NCBI GenBank assembly: GCA_020638975.1
Contig: JACKHN010000044.1
Span: 1 to 43,337, forward strand
DNA: 43,337 nucleotides
Direction of reading: 5' to 3'
DNA from: Planctomycetaceae bacterium
GTDB lineage: Bacteria > Planctomycetota > Planctomycetia > Pirellulales > Pirellulaceae
Every line of letters begins with the position of its first letter. Position 1 is the first letter of the stretch. The translations under genes and the position numbers were made by a program. The notes below the pieces were generated by a model. It saw only the letters and a list, made by a program, of their open reading frames with translations, was not told the DNA's origin and did no database searches. Below are positions 23,922-32,253 of the stretch, in pieces.

Positions 23922-24620
23922 TTATCGCCTTTTCCGTCTCGGCTTTCCGAGCTTCTGTCGCCGCAGCTTTTCTCTGGACTTGCGTTCGTCTATAGAAAGC
24001 TTAGTTGCGACCCTGGCTGGTCTTGCAGCGGGCGGCGCGACTGGCGGTTGATAGCGTGAGACCGCGGTGTCGCTGTTGCCACCTCGTTGTCGACTCATTA
24101 GGGACGCGTTGTAAGCTGCCATGAACTGGTTCATGCCCTCCTGCGTCGTCATATCGAACCCGGACTCCTGTCCCATCATGACAAATGATTTTGCAATCCC
24201 GAAGTTATCTGGATTGGAAAGCTCTCGCTTCAGACGTTGCTCGACGTTCGCATTCAGATACTTGACCAGGGCAGGAGCATTGGCCAGTTGGTACTCGCGT
24301 TCGAGGAACTGCCAAAACGCTCGCAGTTCGCCGACAATCTCGTTTGCGGTTTCGGGCTCGGTGGAGGTTTTGCGAGGAAATAAGTCGAAGAGAATCTCAT
24401 CAATATCGCGCTGCGACATCTCGGTTGGTGATGTTCCGAGATAACTGAACGCGTAGTAAAGAAATGTTTGCGTCCAGCCAATGCTGCCAAAATACTCTGC
24501 ACACGCAGTGCCTTCGGGCGACTCAGCGAAGGCGTCCATCGCACCATTGCAATAATCTTCTACTCGTCCATCATCCCAATCGCCATCTTCATCAATGGGG
24601 CTTTGGTGAATATCAAACAT
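23922..24620 (-). CDS. Hypothetical protein with strongly basic tail, 232 aa
   Basis: I do not recognise this protein. The N-terminus is acidic (HQSPIDEDGDWDDGRVEDY), the middle 150 residues are helical and soluble (FLYYAFSYLGTSPTEMSQRDIDEILFDLFP; ANEIVGELRAFWQFLEREYQL), and the last 60 residues are Pro/Ala-rich and then very basic (LRRQKLGKPRRKRR). The basic tail could contact nucleic acid or a membrane, but nothing proves it. An AAGGAGG box sits 5 nt before the ATG (complement of 24626-24632), the strongest ribosome-binding site in the window. The upstream leader is AT-rich. There is no signal peptide or enzyme motif. It is monocistronic. Confidence 0.7.
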   Translation of the reverse strand: MFDIHQSPIDEDGDWDDGRVEDYCNGAMDAFAESPEGTACAEYFGSIGWTQTFLYYAFSYLGTSPTEMSQRDIDEILFDLFPRKTSTEPETANEIVGELRAFWQFLEREYQLANAPALVKYLNANVEQRLKRELSNPDNFGIAKSFVMMGQESGFDMTTQEGMNQFMAAYNASLMSRQRGGNSDTAVSRYQPPVAPPAARPARVATKLSIDERKSREKLRRQKLGKPRRKRR

Positions 24621-24752
24621 GCGTTCCTCCTTGATCTTGTTGTTTGGAATTTACTCTCAAATACAATTGCAATCTGACATATTCACCCCAGAGGCGTCAA
24701 TTCAGGATCCCTGATTGTCAGGCCCATCGACTTCGGAAATTCGTGAACCATA

Positions 24753-24814
24753 TTTCTGCCCCGCATTTTCCTGCCATACGATTCAAGGAAGAGGCAGGAA
24801 ACGGTAGGCAGGAA
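24753..24814. repeat. Nested inverted GGCAGGAAA-type repeat
   Basis: Read on the plus strand, the order is TTTCTGCC (24753-24760), TTTTCCTGCC (24766-24775), then GGCAGGAAA (24793-24801) and GGCAGGAAG (24807-24815). The two left units are inverted relative to the two right ones, so they can fold into a double stem. It lies in the 296-nt gap 24621-24916 between two minus-strand genes. Apart from this and the AT-rich leader of the hypothetical gene, I see nothing in that gap. Confidence 0.65.
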
Positions 24815-24916
24815 GATCAGGTGTTGGTGTCGACGCGCTCGTTAAACCCTCGGCAGCAAGTGCTGTGAAGTATTGTCGAACGGCACCATTTGGAACTGAG
24901 GTTCCTTGGATTTTGT

Positions 24917-27136
24917 TTACTGTTCCAAAAGCCAAGTCACGGCACTCGCAGCGCTCGAATCGGAACTGCGGTGAAAGTTGGCCGTTACACGTTCCGCGTG
25001 GTAGGCTGCAGATATCGGCCATGTGACGAGAGCTGATTCCTCGTGGAACCACAAAGGCGTGGGCGCTGCGAGCGATAGCATGCCGAACAGATCATCGTAC
25101 TTCGCTCCTCCTGGAAGGAAATCAGGCGAGTGGAGATCTCGCACGCTACTGAATCGAAACAACTGCGTGTCGATGGCGAGTGCATGTAGCACGCCGCGAG
25201 ATTGTGCTGCGGCCGCCGCAGCCCAGTGCCCAGCACCGGCAAGACCGACGAGGTCGATCTGTTTCGGTTGCAACTCATGGTGTTTGGCGAAGGAGAGGAC
25301 CGTTAGCACGTCGTGGACCCTCTTCGCGAAGACCGTATGGTTGTAGCCGAAAGTGTAACACGCGGCTTCACGTGGATTGGTGACGCGACCGGTTTGCTCA
25401 AGCGGCTTGCCATCGGCGAGGAACTCGCCTTGGTACAACAAGTCCACTCCGATCACAGTGACTCCGGCGTCGATCAGCTGGATGATTTCTGGCTTCGGAC
25501 TACCCGCCTCGTCGAAGAGCCCCGCCTTTCCGTCTTTGTCGAGCCACACGACAACCCGTCCCTTCCAATCGTGCGGATGCAAAAAGACGACAGGAAGCTC
25601 TTCGCCCACGGGCTTGTTTCTAAGTAGGCCGAGAACCTGCAAGTAACTTCCTTGGTCCGTCTCGTCGATTTGTTCGACTTCGACGTCATCTGCTGCGGGC
25701 AAACCGCGACCGATGGCGATGTCGACTCCGCCACCAACGACTTCGCGATACTTTGACAACGAAGACGAATCCGTCGGCAGCAAGGCGATGAGTTGCTCTT
25801 GTGTGTCGATATCCCAATGGCTCAAAAGCTCCCGCTCAAACTCATCTCCGCCTTTCGGTTTCGGGTGGTCGGCATCCCATACCGTCATCTGCTCCTGCGT
25901 CAACAGTGTGATCTCTGTCTCCTGAATCGGTTCCTCGACACCCAGCTTGAGATGCTTGTTAAACCAGTGATACATCGCGTGCCGCGTGACCGAATTGTAG
26001 TTGTGTTTGAATTCCGTTCGGGACACGAGCATGACGTTGTCAGCGGCGTCGAACAGACCGTAGTGCTTCTTCAACTCGGGAAACCCTTTCGTCGTCATCT
26101 CGACGGTCCAGTCATCGGCGGCAGACATCGCGAGGGGCTTTGGTGCGAACATCGCGGCGAATTCGATGTTGCCCGTGTCGATCCGCAAGCTCGAGCAATT
26201 CTCGCAGGTACAACCGCCTTGCATCGCCGTCGACACCATCACGGCGGGAAAGCTGACTGCGACCCGCGGATCGATCGCGCCTAAGATCATGGTTTGTGTG
26301 CCGCCACCGCTCGCTCCAGTTACCGCCAACCGACTCGTGTCGACATCCGGCAACTCACTCAAAAAATCAAGAGCCCGAATCGAGTTGTAGGTTTGCAAGC
26401 CCATCACGCTTTGCAAATGTGCTTCCGCTTGCGGACTGAACAATCCCCAGTTCTCTGTCGTGTTCATCTCAGGGCGTTGCTTGGCGAACCGATGAGCGAC
26501 TTCGTAAGAGATTTGCGTGTTGTCGGCATAGCCGATCATGTCGTAATGAAAAACGACGCAGCCCATCTTCGCGAGGTGCACGCAGCGGGCTTGCAGTGGA
26601 CTCCGACCGTTCGACACAAATTGCTCGGCTCCCGATTCAATCTCTTTCTCAACGGCTGCCAACGAGTTGTCGTAGAAACGTCCGTTCGCCCAGTGTCCGT
26701 GTGGGCAAAGGACTCCGGGCAACTTGCCGCTCTTTCCTTTGGGACGATATAAACTGCCAGTGACATAGAAGCCGGGCATGCTCTCGAAGTAGGCCTTCTC
26801 GACGGTGTAATCGCCCAAGTCGATTGCACCGTGGACCACTGCGTTCAATGGCGTTTTCGTCGGCATCGGCCACAAGCCATTTGCGACGAGGATCTGCCGG
26901 CGAACGCGTTCGGCTCGTGTTGCCCAGGCCTCTTTCGATTCGGAAGGCGTAAACGGAAAATAACCGTCCAGATCCTTGAGTGGCTCCAAGCGACGATCAT
27001 TCGGCAATTGACCTGCTGGCAGCACGCGAGGTGCTTCCGCCAATGCCACACACGGTGCAAGCAGCATCGAGAGCATGACACCGGAGATCGCATTGATTGA
27101 CGGGGCACCAAACGGATGAGAAAAAAGGCGGGGCAT
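24917..27136 (-). CDS. Secreted acetyl-xylan-esterase-like tandem alpha/beta hydrolase
   Basis: I start this 739-residue protein at the ATG at 27136, because GAGGA lies just upstream and a signal peptide follows (hydrophobic GVMLSMLLAPCVALA, cleavage near residue 33). A 36-residue extension to 27244 has no such site. The first hydrolase domain contains LPGVLCPHGHWANGRFY, MGCVVFHYDMIGYADN and the nucleophile elbow GASGGG with Ser276, and it resembles the acetyl-xylan-esterase/dienelactone-hydrolase group. The second half (from about residue 505) repeats the fold: VVFLHPHDWKGRVVVWLD, VTVIGVDLLYQGEF, and VGLAGAGHW at the elbow, where the serine is replaced by alanine. It is probably a periplasmic carbohydrate esterase; the substrate is not evident. 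Confidence 0.85.
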   Translation of the reverse strand: MPRLFSHPFGAPSINAISGVMLSMLLAPCVALAEAPRVLPAGQLPNDRRLEPLKDLDGYFPFTPSESKEAWATRAERVRRQILVANGLWPMPTKTPLNAVVHGAIDLGDYTVEKAYFESMPGFYVTGSLYRPKGKSGKLPGVLCPHGHWANGRFYDNSLAAVEKEIESGAEQFVSNGRSPLQARCVHLAKMGCVVFHYDMIGYADNTQISYEVAHRFAKQRPEMNTTENWGLFSPQAEAHLQSVMGLQTYNSIRALDFLSELPDVDTSRLAVTGASGGGTQTMILGAIDPRVAVSFPAVMVSTAMQGGCTCENCSSLRIDTGNIEFAAMFAPKPLAMSAADDWTVEMTTKGFPELKKHYGLFDAADNVMLVSRTEFKHNYNSVTRHAMYHWFNKHLKLGVEEPIQETEITLLTQEQMTVWDADHPKPKGGDEFERELLSHWDIDTQEQLIALLPTDSSSLSKYREVVGGGVDIAIGRGLPAADDVEVEQIDETDQGSYLQVLGLLRNKPVGEELPVVFLHPHDWKGRVVVWLDKDGKAGLFDEAGSPKPEIIQLIDAGVTVIGVDLLYQGEFLADGKPLEQTGRVTNPREAACYTFGYNHTVFAKRVHDVLTVLSFAKHHELQPKQIDLVGLAGAGHWAAAAAAQSRGVLHALAIDTQLFRFSSVRDLHSPDFLPGGAKYDDLFGMLSLAAPTPLWFHEESALVTWPISAAYHAERVTANFHRSSDSSAASAVTWLLEQ

Positions 27137-27246
27137 GTTATTTCCTCGGCGGGCATAGGGAGGGATGTGCATCGCGGTTTGAGTCGTTAGTGTATGGGAA
27201 CGGTAAACGAGATGCCATATTTCTGGATGCCTCTGAGGACACAATT

Positions 27247-27621
27247 TTGATCAACAGGAACTCAGGCAATTGGACGGCTTGGCCCACCTGCCCGCAGTGC
27301 CAAGCCAGACGGCAGGCACGATGCACCGTCTGTTCGACGAAGGGCACGGATTTTCGACTGGCCGATTTCGACGAATCCGATGACCCGGAAGAGGTGGTCG
27401 AAGAAACGGATGTCCTACTGCTCTGCTCGACGTGCGACGAACCGTTCACGCCGGAGTTCTATCGCAAGTGCACTGAATGTGGCTCCGACTTCGGCCAAGG
27501 AATCGTAGAGCCGGTAGATGTGCCCGAAGAGTTGAATAGTCGTGTTGTAGCGGTGATCGTAGGCGTCGTACTACTGCTCGTCGCGTTGCTCGCCTTCTTT
27601 ACGGTCGTGCTTCGCGATTGA
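27247..27621 (+). CDS. Double zinc-ribbon membrane protein
   Basis: The open frame runs from 27097, but I prefer a TTG start at 27247. It has GAGG 8 nt upstream and avoids covering the 5' end of the divergent esterase gene. That gives 124 residues with four CxxC pairs: Cys15/18, Cys26/29, Cys60/63 and Cys75/78. These should form two zinc ribbons (PTCPQCQ...RCTVC and LLCSTCDEP...KCTECG) separated by an acidic linker. A single membrane span lies at about residues 100-122 (VVAVIVGVVLLLVALLAFFTV). The ribbons probably face the cytoplasm. No specific family is recognised. The last 51 nt overlap the end of comEC on the other strand. Confidence 0.72.
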   Translation: MINRNSGNWTAWPTCPQCQARRQARCTVCSTKGTDFRLADFDESDDPEEVVEETDVLLLCSTCDEPFTPEFYRKCTECGSDFGQGIVEPVDVPEELNSRVVAVIVGVVLLLVALLAFFTVVLRD

Positions 27622-30114
27622 CGGGATATGCGTCAACGTTCGAATTCCAGCCGAAGACATCTCAAATCGGATTGCTCCATCGACTGCTGTATGGGTGACT
27701 TGAGCTCCACCATGCTCATAAGCCCACCGCACCGCACCAACGTCGCGGCCTGCTCCGCCGCTTATTACAACATGCTCTGGAGTCGTCCAGGCCGAGAATC
27801 CGAGCGGGTCGCTGCGTAGCGAGCCGTGATGGGGAGCCATGACGATATCCGTGTCGAGTGGCTGCTCGGCCATGACGTCTTCCAGTCCAGGTGTCTCCAG
27901 ATCACCAGGCAATAGTATCGTCCGTCCCCGGTAAGTAATTCGCAAAACGATACTGTTTGCATTGTCGCTGCCGATGACGCCTTGTGGCGGAGGATGCAGA
28001 ACCTCGAACTCAACACCAGCGATCGCCTCCAGCCGGGTGGATGCGTCGAGTTCATGTAGTGGGACGCCGCGTGAACGGATTGCTTCACGTAAGGCATCGA
28101 GCGCCGGAGTCGAGTCGCGAAACATTACGGGAGACACATACACAACTCCCGCTGAAAACCGCTCTAACACACTTGGCACCGCGTTGTAGTGATCGGCATC
28201 TGCATGCGAGATGAAAATCGCGTCAAGGTGCGTGATCCCACGCGACCACAGCGTCGCGGCGATCGGCTGGACGGCGAAGCGAGATGTACCGAGGCTTCCA
28301 GCGTCGTACAACAACGTCCTCCCATTGGGCAACTCGACGAGCACACTGGTTCCGTGACCAACGGCAATAAACGTGCAAGTGACTTGTTCGCTGCTCGCGG
28401 CATCCCAGCGAGCTAGTGGTCCGACCGTCAGCAGGAATCCAACTGCGAACCAGATTGCCGTTAGCGCCACAAACCAACGGAGACGCACACGAAACTGCGG
28501 AACTGCCACACAAACCGCAATCGCGACATAGAACGACACGACCCACCATAACGGAGGCGACGGAACCCAGGCGTGGCCAAGCGGAATTCGGTCTGCCCAC
28601 TGAACCAAGGCTTCGATGATTGCCAGACTACGACTGCAAACCCACCCAGATAGATCAGCCAATGGCGGCAATGCCCACCCCAACAGAAGCACAGCGAACC
28701 CCGAAAACAGAGCCACTCCCATCGGCACCCAAACAACAGGATTCAAGAAGACTGCGATGGGAGACACTAAATGAAAGCGGTACATCACGAGTGGCAACGC
28801 AACGAGCCAAATCACGGTCGAAGCCACCCACAACTGCCAGGCAAACACTCCCGTCTTTCGCAGCACGCGCGAAGGCCACGGTCGACTCTGTGAGATTAAC
28901 CGCTGCAATGGATCGTCGGGAGCAGACCACCAGAAAGAAACTCGCTGCGAACACGAAAGCGTTGCGACGGCAAGAAACGAGAGTTGCGTACCGGCTTGAA
29001 ATAGATTCGTCGGATTGACCGCAAGCAAGATTAGTCCCGCCAATGCCAGCGTGTTAAATGCGAACGCGCGACGACCAAGCAGTCTCGCGACACACATCAC
29101 GCTGATCAAAACCGCAGCACGCACCACAGGCGGTTTGGCATCGGTGAACAGTGCATAGAAGATGAACAGCGCGATCGCCAAGCACAGCATTCTCTTTCGC
29201 GGAAACCAGCCCAACCGAGCGATCACCCAAAATCCAGCTGCTAACATCCCAACGTGTAATCCCGAGATCGCCAGCAAATGAACCGTTCCCGTTGTCATGA
29301 AGAATTCGATCCGTTGAGAATCAACTTGTTCACGGATGCCGAGCAGAATCGCGGAGGCCAACTCGGCTTGGTCTGGCGGTAGGTGTGTGGCGAGTAACTC
29401 GTTGCTGCCACCGCGGATCGCATGGATCGCCGTACGAGGATTCCAACTCGAAGCGGTTTCAATCACCTTGAGGCACTCGGGCGCATCGACGCTCATACGA
29501 CAGAGCATCCGACGCTGCCGTTGACTCGTCGCAAAATCGAATTCACCAGGATTTAAAGGTGCCGACACCCCGCTCAGCGATCCAAAGATCAGCAAGCGGT
29601 CGCCCGCTCGAACTCCAGTCAATCGGCCCGGCACAGTCACCTGGAGCGTGCCACTCGCACTGCGCCATACGATCCCATCTCGCACTCGCGTGGCCGACAC
29701 CATCAACACGCTGCGTTCGTCATTGGGCATCGTACTCATCGGATCTTCCGGCGGCGCTGCACGGAGGCGAGGTGCGTTAGCGGCGATGGCTTCGAGACAG
29801 ACTGGCGTCAAATCAGCGGTCGCTGTACGTCCGATCTCGTCATCACGGTACAGACGCCAATAGACATGGTGCCAGGCCCCCGCCACGCTGCTGATGGCGA
29901 GCAAGAGGAGGACTGAGGAAACGGTTTGCCAGCGTTGCCGATGCGTGAGTATCCATCCGGTCAAGCCGCATGCGGCAGTCAACAGCCAACTCGTTAAGGC
30001 AATGTCGTAACGATCGTCAACGACAATTCCGGAGCTTGCCACGACAAAGATGGAGACGAGCGGTTGGTACCGCGCGTTCGCAAGATTAAACTCACGTTCT
30101 GCCTGCAATCCCAT
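27571..30114 (-). CDS. comEC: ComEC/Rec2 DNA internalisation protein
   Basis: ComEC forms the inner-membrane channel through which single-stranded DNA enters in natural transformation. The protein is about 846 residues with many membrane spans. The competence-domain signature is MTTGTVHLLAISGLHVGMLAAGFW, followed by LFTDAKPPVVRAAVLISVMCVARLLGRR. The C-terminal metallo-beta-lactamase-like domain starts CTFIAVGHGTSVLVELPNGRTLLYDAGS and has the HxDxDH metal site as ISHADADHYNAVPSV, so nuclease activity is possible. I chose the ATG at 30114 with GGAG upstream; ATG 30141 and the open frame back to 30261 are alternatives. No other competence genes are nearby, and its end overlaps the zinc-ribbon gene by 51 nt. 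Confidence 0.93.
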   Translation of the reverse strand: MGLQAEREFNLANARYQPLVSIFVVASSGIVVDDRYDIALTSWLLTAACGLTGWILTHRQRWQTVSSVLLLLAISSVAGAWHHVYWRLYRDDEIGRTATADLTPVCLEAIAANAPRLRAAPPEDPMSTMPNDERSVLMVSATRVRDGIVWRSASGTLQVTVPGRLTGVRAGDRLLIFGSLSGVSAPLNPGEFDFATSQRQRRMLCRMSVDAPECLKVIETASSWNPRTAIHAIRGGSNELLATHLPPDQAELASAILLGIREQVDSQRIEFFMTTGTVHLLAISGLHVGMLAAGFWVIARLGWFPRKRMLCLAIALFIFYALFTDAKPPVVRAAVLISVMCVARLLGRRAFAFNTLALAGLILLAVNPTNLFQAGTQLSFLAVATLSCSQRVSFWWSAPDDPLQRLISQSRPWPSRVLRKTGVFAWQLWVASTVIWLVALPLVMYRFHLVSPIAVFLNPVVWVPMGVALFSGFAVLLLGWALPPLADLSGWVCSRSLAIIEALVQWADRIPLGHAWVPSPPLWWVVSFYVAIAVCVAVPQFRVRLRWFVALTAIWFAVGFLLTVGPLARWDAASSEQVTCTFIAVGHGTSVLVELPNGRTLLYDAGSLGTSRFAVQPIAATLWSRGITHLDAIFISHADADHYNAVPSVLERFSAGVVYVSPVMFRDSTPALDALREAIRSRGVPLHELDASTRLEAIAGVEFEVLHPPPQGVIGSDNANSIVLRITYRGRTILLPGDLETPGLEDVMAEQPLDTDIVMAPHHGSLRSDPLGFSAWTTPEHVVISGGAGRDVGAVRWAYEHGGAQVTHTAVDGAIRFEMSSAGIRTLTHIPSIAKHDRKEGEQRDEQ

Positions 30115-30323
30115 CTGTCCCTGCTCCGATCCCACTCCCATACCGGGCCGAAAAAGCTTAACGAGTGGAGATGCGGAATACAAACAATCGTCGACCAAGG
30201 GGTGAAGAGTCGCCCCGGTTTTGCAGGGCATCGAGCGTGGATACAATGGCCCAAATACCAATCAAATGAGGAAACTTTCGAGGTTTTAGAAACTTCGGAA
30301 GTCTTGCCATTAGGAAGAGTTTC

Positions 30324-30677
30324 ATGCCCGAGTTCACGACCGTTGCCAAAGTCGGTGATATACCCGAAGGTGAGGGCCGCGCTTATGCGGTCAACGGGCG
30401 AATGGTGGCCGTATTCTTTGAAAAGGGCACCTACCACGCAATCGATGACTTCTGCCCGCACATGGGCGCTTCCATGGCCGGTGGATTCCTCGAAGACGGG
30501 ATCGTGACGTGCCCTTGGCACGCATGGCGCTTCAAGACGTGCGATGGTACGTGGTGCGACAACCCAAAGATCAGCATCGATAGCTTTGAGGTTCACGTCG
30601 AGGGCGACGAGATCCGAGTCTATGTGCCGGACAAGGAAGCCTCAGACGCGGGCACGGAAGGCCCTAACGAGGGCTGA
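30324..30677 (+). CDS. Rieske-type [2Fe-2S] ferredoxin
   Basis: This 117-residue soluble protein has a complete Rieske site: C44-P-H46 and C63-P-W-H66, within FCPHMGASMAGGFLEDGIVTCPWHAWRF. There is no signal peptide or membrane anchor. Its size matches the NirD small subunit of nitrite reductase and the ferredoxins of aromatic dioxygenases. No such enzyme lies in the window, so its partner is unknown. It sits alone, divergent from comEC, and its last 14 nt overlap the convergent DUF6263-like gene. Confidence 0.92.
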   Translation: MPEFTTVAKVGDIPEGEGRAYAVNGRMVAVFFEKGTYHAIDDFCPHMGASMAGGFLEDGIVTCPWHAWRFKTCDGTWCDNPKISIDSFEVHVEGDEIRVYVPDKEASDAGTEGPNEG

Positions 30678-31566
30678 GCGTCGTCTTCGTTTCCGCCGTC
30701 GTTTCGACTCGGATCTTAAACTCGCGATACGGTCGCTCGGTCACGAACTTTTGCTTCGACTGGCTGCTGACTAATCGCCCTGCCCCGGCGTCGAAGAGCA
30801 ACTCGCCTGTTAAGTCTTGATCGACAAGCTTCGAACTTCCAGGCGCTTGTTCGCTCGGTTCGACGACAAGCTCGCCCGTGATCTCGATTCGCTCAAGCAT
30901 CTTGCCCTCGGTTTCTTCCTGACCGACCAAAGTATAGGCTCGGTCCTGCTTAAGCGTGCCTAGAGTGGATGGTATCTTGGAACTCTGCGTCCAGCTTCCA
31001 TTTACGGAAATCGCCGCTTCCGGCAATTCGACCGCTGACTGAGCTAGTAATCGCGAGATTCCTTCGGGCGAGAAAAGTTGTTTCAGAGCCGGCGAGTCAA
31101 TGGAAGCAAAAGCTTCGGTTGCTGCATCAGACAACTTGACTTCGCGAATAGCACCACGGTTCGACATCGTGACAACGAAGTTCGCCCCGATGACTGGTTC
31201 GACAGCCGCTGCGATGTCCGCAGCCGAGCCGCTCGGCTTCGTCTCTGAATCCGAGGCATACTCAACAGGCTCCGCCGCCCCCGCCCTCATCGTCACGCTA
31301 AACCGTTCGATTTGTTGGGTGATTTGCGCAGTGCCTTCAGAATCGACGGAGTCGACCGCCCAGCTCAACTGCAGTTGCATCGTAATATCGATGCCGGTCG
31401 GCTTGCCCGCTCCCGTCGTCGCCGTCGTCGTGTGTTGATCAACGGTGATCTGCCACGCGTCCCCTTCGACGAACTTCCAACGAAGCAGTGTCTCGGCATA
31501 AGCAACCTGTCCCAAACCGGACGCCGAGAGCAATACGACCATCATCAATCGCAGATCATAAATCAT
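30664..31566 (-). CDS. Exported DUF6263-like protein
   Basis: This 300-residue protein has an N-terminal hydrophobic segment that reads as a signal peptide (MMVVLLSASGLGQVAYA). It then has a beta-rich body starting LRWKFVEGDAWQITVDQHT. Repeated strands such as ITMQLQLSWAVDSVDSEGTAQITQQIERFSV and SNRGAIREVKLSDAA resemble DUF6263, a lipid-binding-like planctomycete domain of unknown role. That likeness is from memory of the wording and is not certain. ATG 31566 overlaps the MBL gene stop by 4 bp (ATGA). The first seven residues (MIYDLRL) come from a short tandem DNA repeat, so ATG 31545 or 31542 may be the true start. The end overlaps the Rieske gene. Confidence 0.72.
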   Translation of the reverse strand: MIYDLRLMMVVLLSASGLGQVAYAETLLRWKFVEGDAWQITVDQHTTTATTGAGKPTGIDITMQLQLSWAVDSVDSEGTAQITQQIERFSVTMRAGAAEPVEYASDSETKPSGSAADIAAAVEPVIGANFVVTMSNRGAIREVKLSDAATEAFASIDSPALKQLFSPEGISRLLAQSAVELPEAAISVNGSWTQSSKIPSTLGTLKQDRAYTLVGQEETEGKMLERIEITGELVVEPSEQAPGSSKLVDQDLTGELLFDAGAGRLVSSQSKQKFVTERPYREFKIRVETTAETKTTLSPR

Positions 31567-31572
31567 AAATGA
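31548..31572. repeat. Short ATCATAA tandem at a gene junction
   Basis: Two copies of ATCATAA followed by the degenerate ATGAATA lie in the junction between the MBL-fold gene stop and the DUF6263-like gene start on the minus strand. The reverse strand reads TTATGATTTATGAT, a wording I associate with dispersed repeats in planctomycete and cyanobacterial genomes. Confidence 0.5.
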
Positions 31573-32249
31573 ATAATCCCGCCTGGCTCGACCACGATTG
31601 GTTCGGCGATCGTCTCGCGTCGCACACGCTCCGCCCACGCAGCTGCGTCTTGCTCGATGGGTGGCCAAGTATTGTAATGGGACGGCACAACTTTCTTTGG
31701 CAAAATCAAATGCAACGCCTCAATCGAATCTTCAGGGCCCATCGTAAACAAATCGCCAATCGGAAGTACCGCCAAATCGATTCCTGCGTTCCCGATCAGC
31801 TGCATGTCAGAAAATAACGCGGTGTCACACGCGAAATAGATCTTTTTGTCTCCGATCGTCAACAACCAACCGCCGGGATTACCCCCGTAGGAACCATCGG
31901 GAAGCTGCGAACTGTGGTAGGCGATTGTTAGTTTCGCACGACCAAAAGGCAAATCGACTCCACCACCCAGGTTCATACCGATCGTGTTCTTGACTTGTTG
32001 CTTCTCGGCGAACCAAGTGGCGATTTCGTAGTTGGATACGACAGTCGCGCCGGTTCGGTTCGCAATCGATGCCACATCCGCAACATGATCGAAGTGGCCG
32101 TGTGAGACAAAGATAAAGGTCGCCTCGACGTCGTCGGCTTTGACGGGAGCCGTGGGCGAGTCGTTCAGGAACGGATCGATCAAAATACGGTGGTCTCCAG
32201 CCTTGATCGCCCAAGACGCATGGCCAAGCCAAGTAAGTTCGATTGTCAC
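31563..32249 (-). CDS. Metal-dependent hydrolase, UPF0173/UlaG-like MBL fold
   Basis: This 228-residue cytoplasmic protein matches the UPF0173 metallo-beta-lactamase family. The N-terminal MTIELTWLGHASWAIKAG is followed by ILIDPFLNDSP and the HxHxDH metal motif at H50-G-H52-F-D54-H55. DTALFSDMQLIG and PSHYNTWPPI supply later ligands. The fold is shared with L-ascorbate-6-phosphate lactonase UlaG, but these relatives mostly have no known substrate. It starts 4 nt after pgi stops and overlaps the next gene, so pgi, this gene and the DUF6263-like gene look like one operon. Confidence 0.92.
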   Translation of the reverse strand: MTIELTWLGHASWAIKAGDHRILIDPFLNDSPTAPVKADDVEATFIFVSHGHFDHVADVASIANRTGATVVSNYEIATWFAEKQQVKNTIGMNLGGGVDLPFGRAKLTIAYHSSQLPDGSYGGNPGGWLLTIGDKKIYFACDTALFSDMQLIGNAGIDLAVLPIGDLFTMGPEDSIEALHLILPKKVVPSHYNTWPPIEQDAAAWAERVRRETIAEPIVVEPGGIIHL

Positions 32250-32253
32250 GAAG

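Noticed and set aside
25793..26284. 163-residue plus-strand frame inside the esterase gene
   Set aside because: Composition and position match an antisense shadow of the tandem hydrolase.
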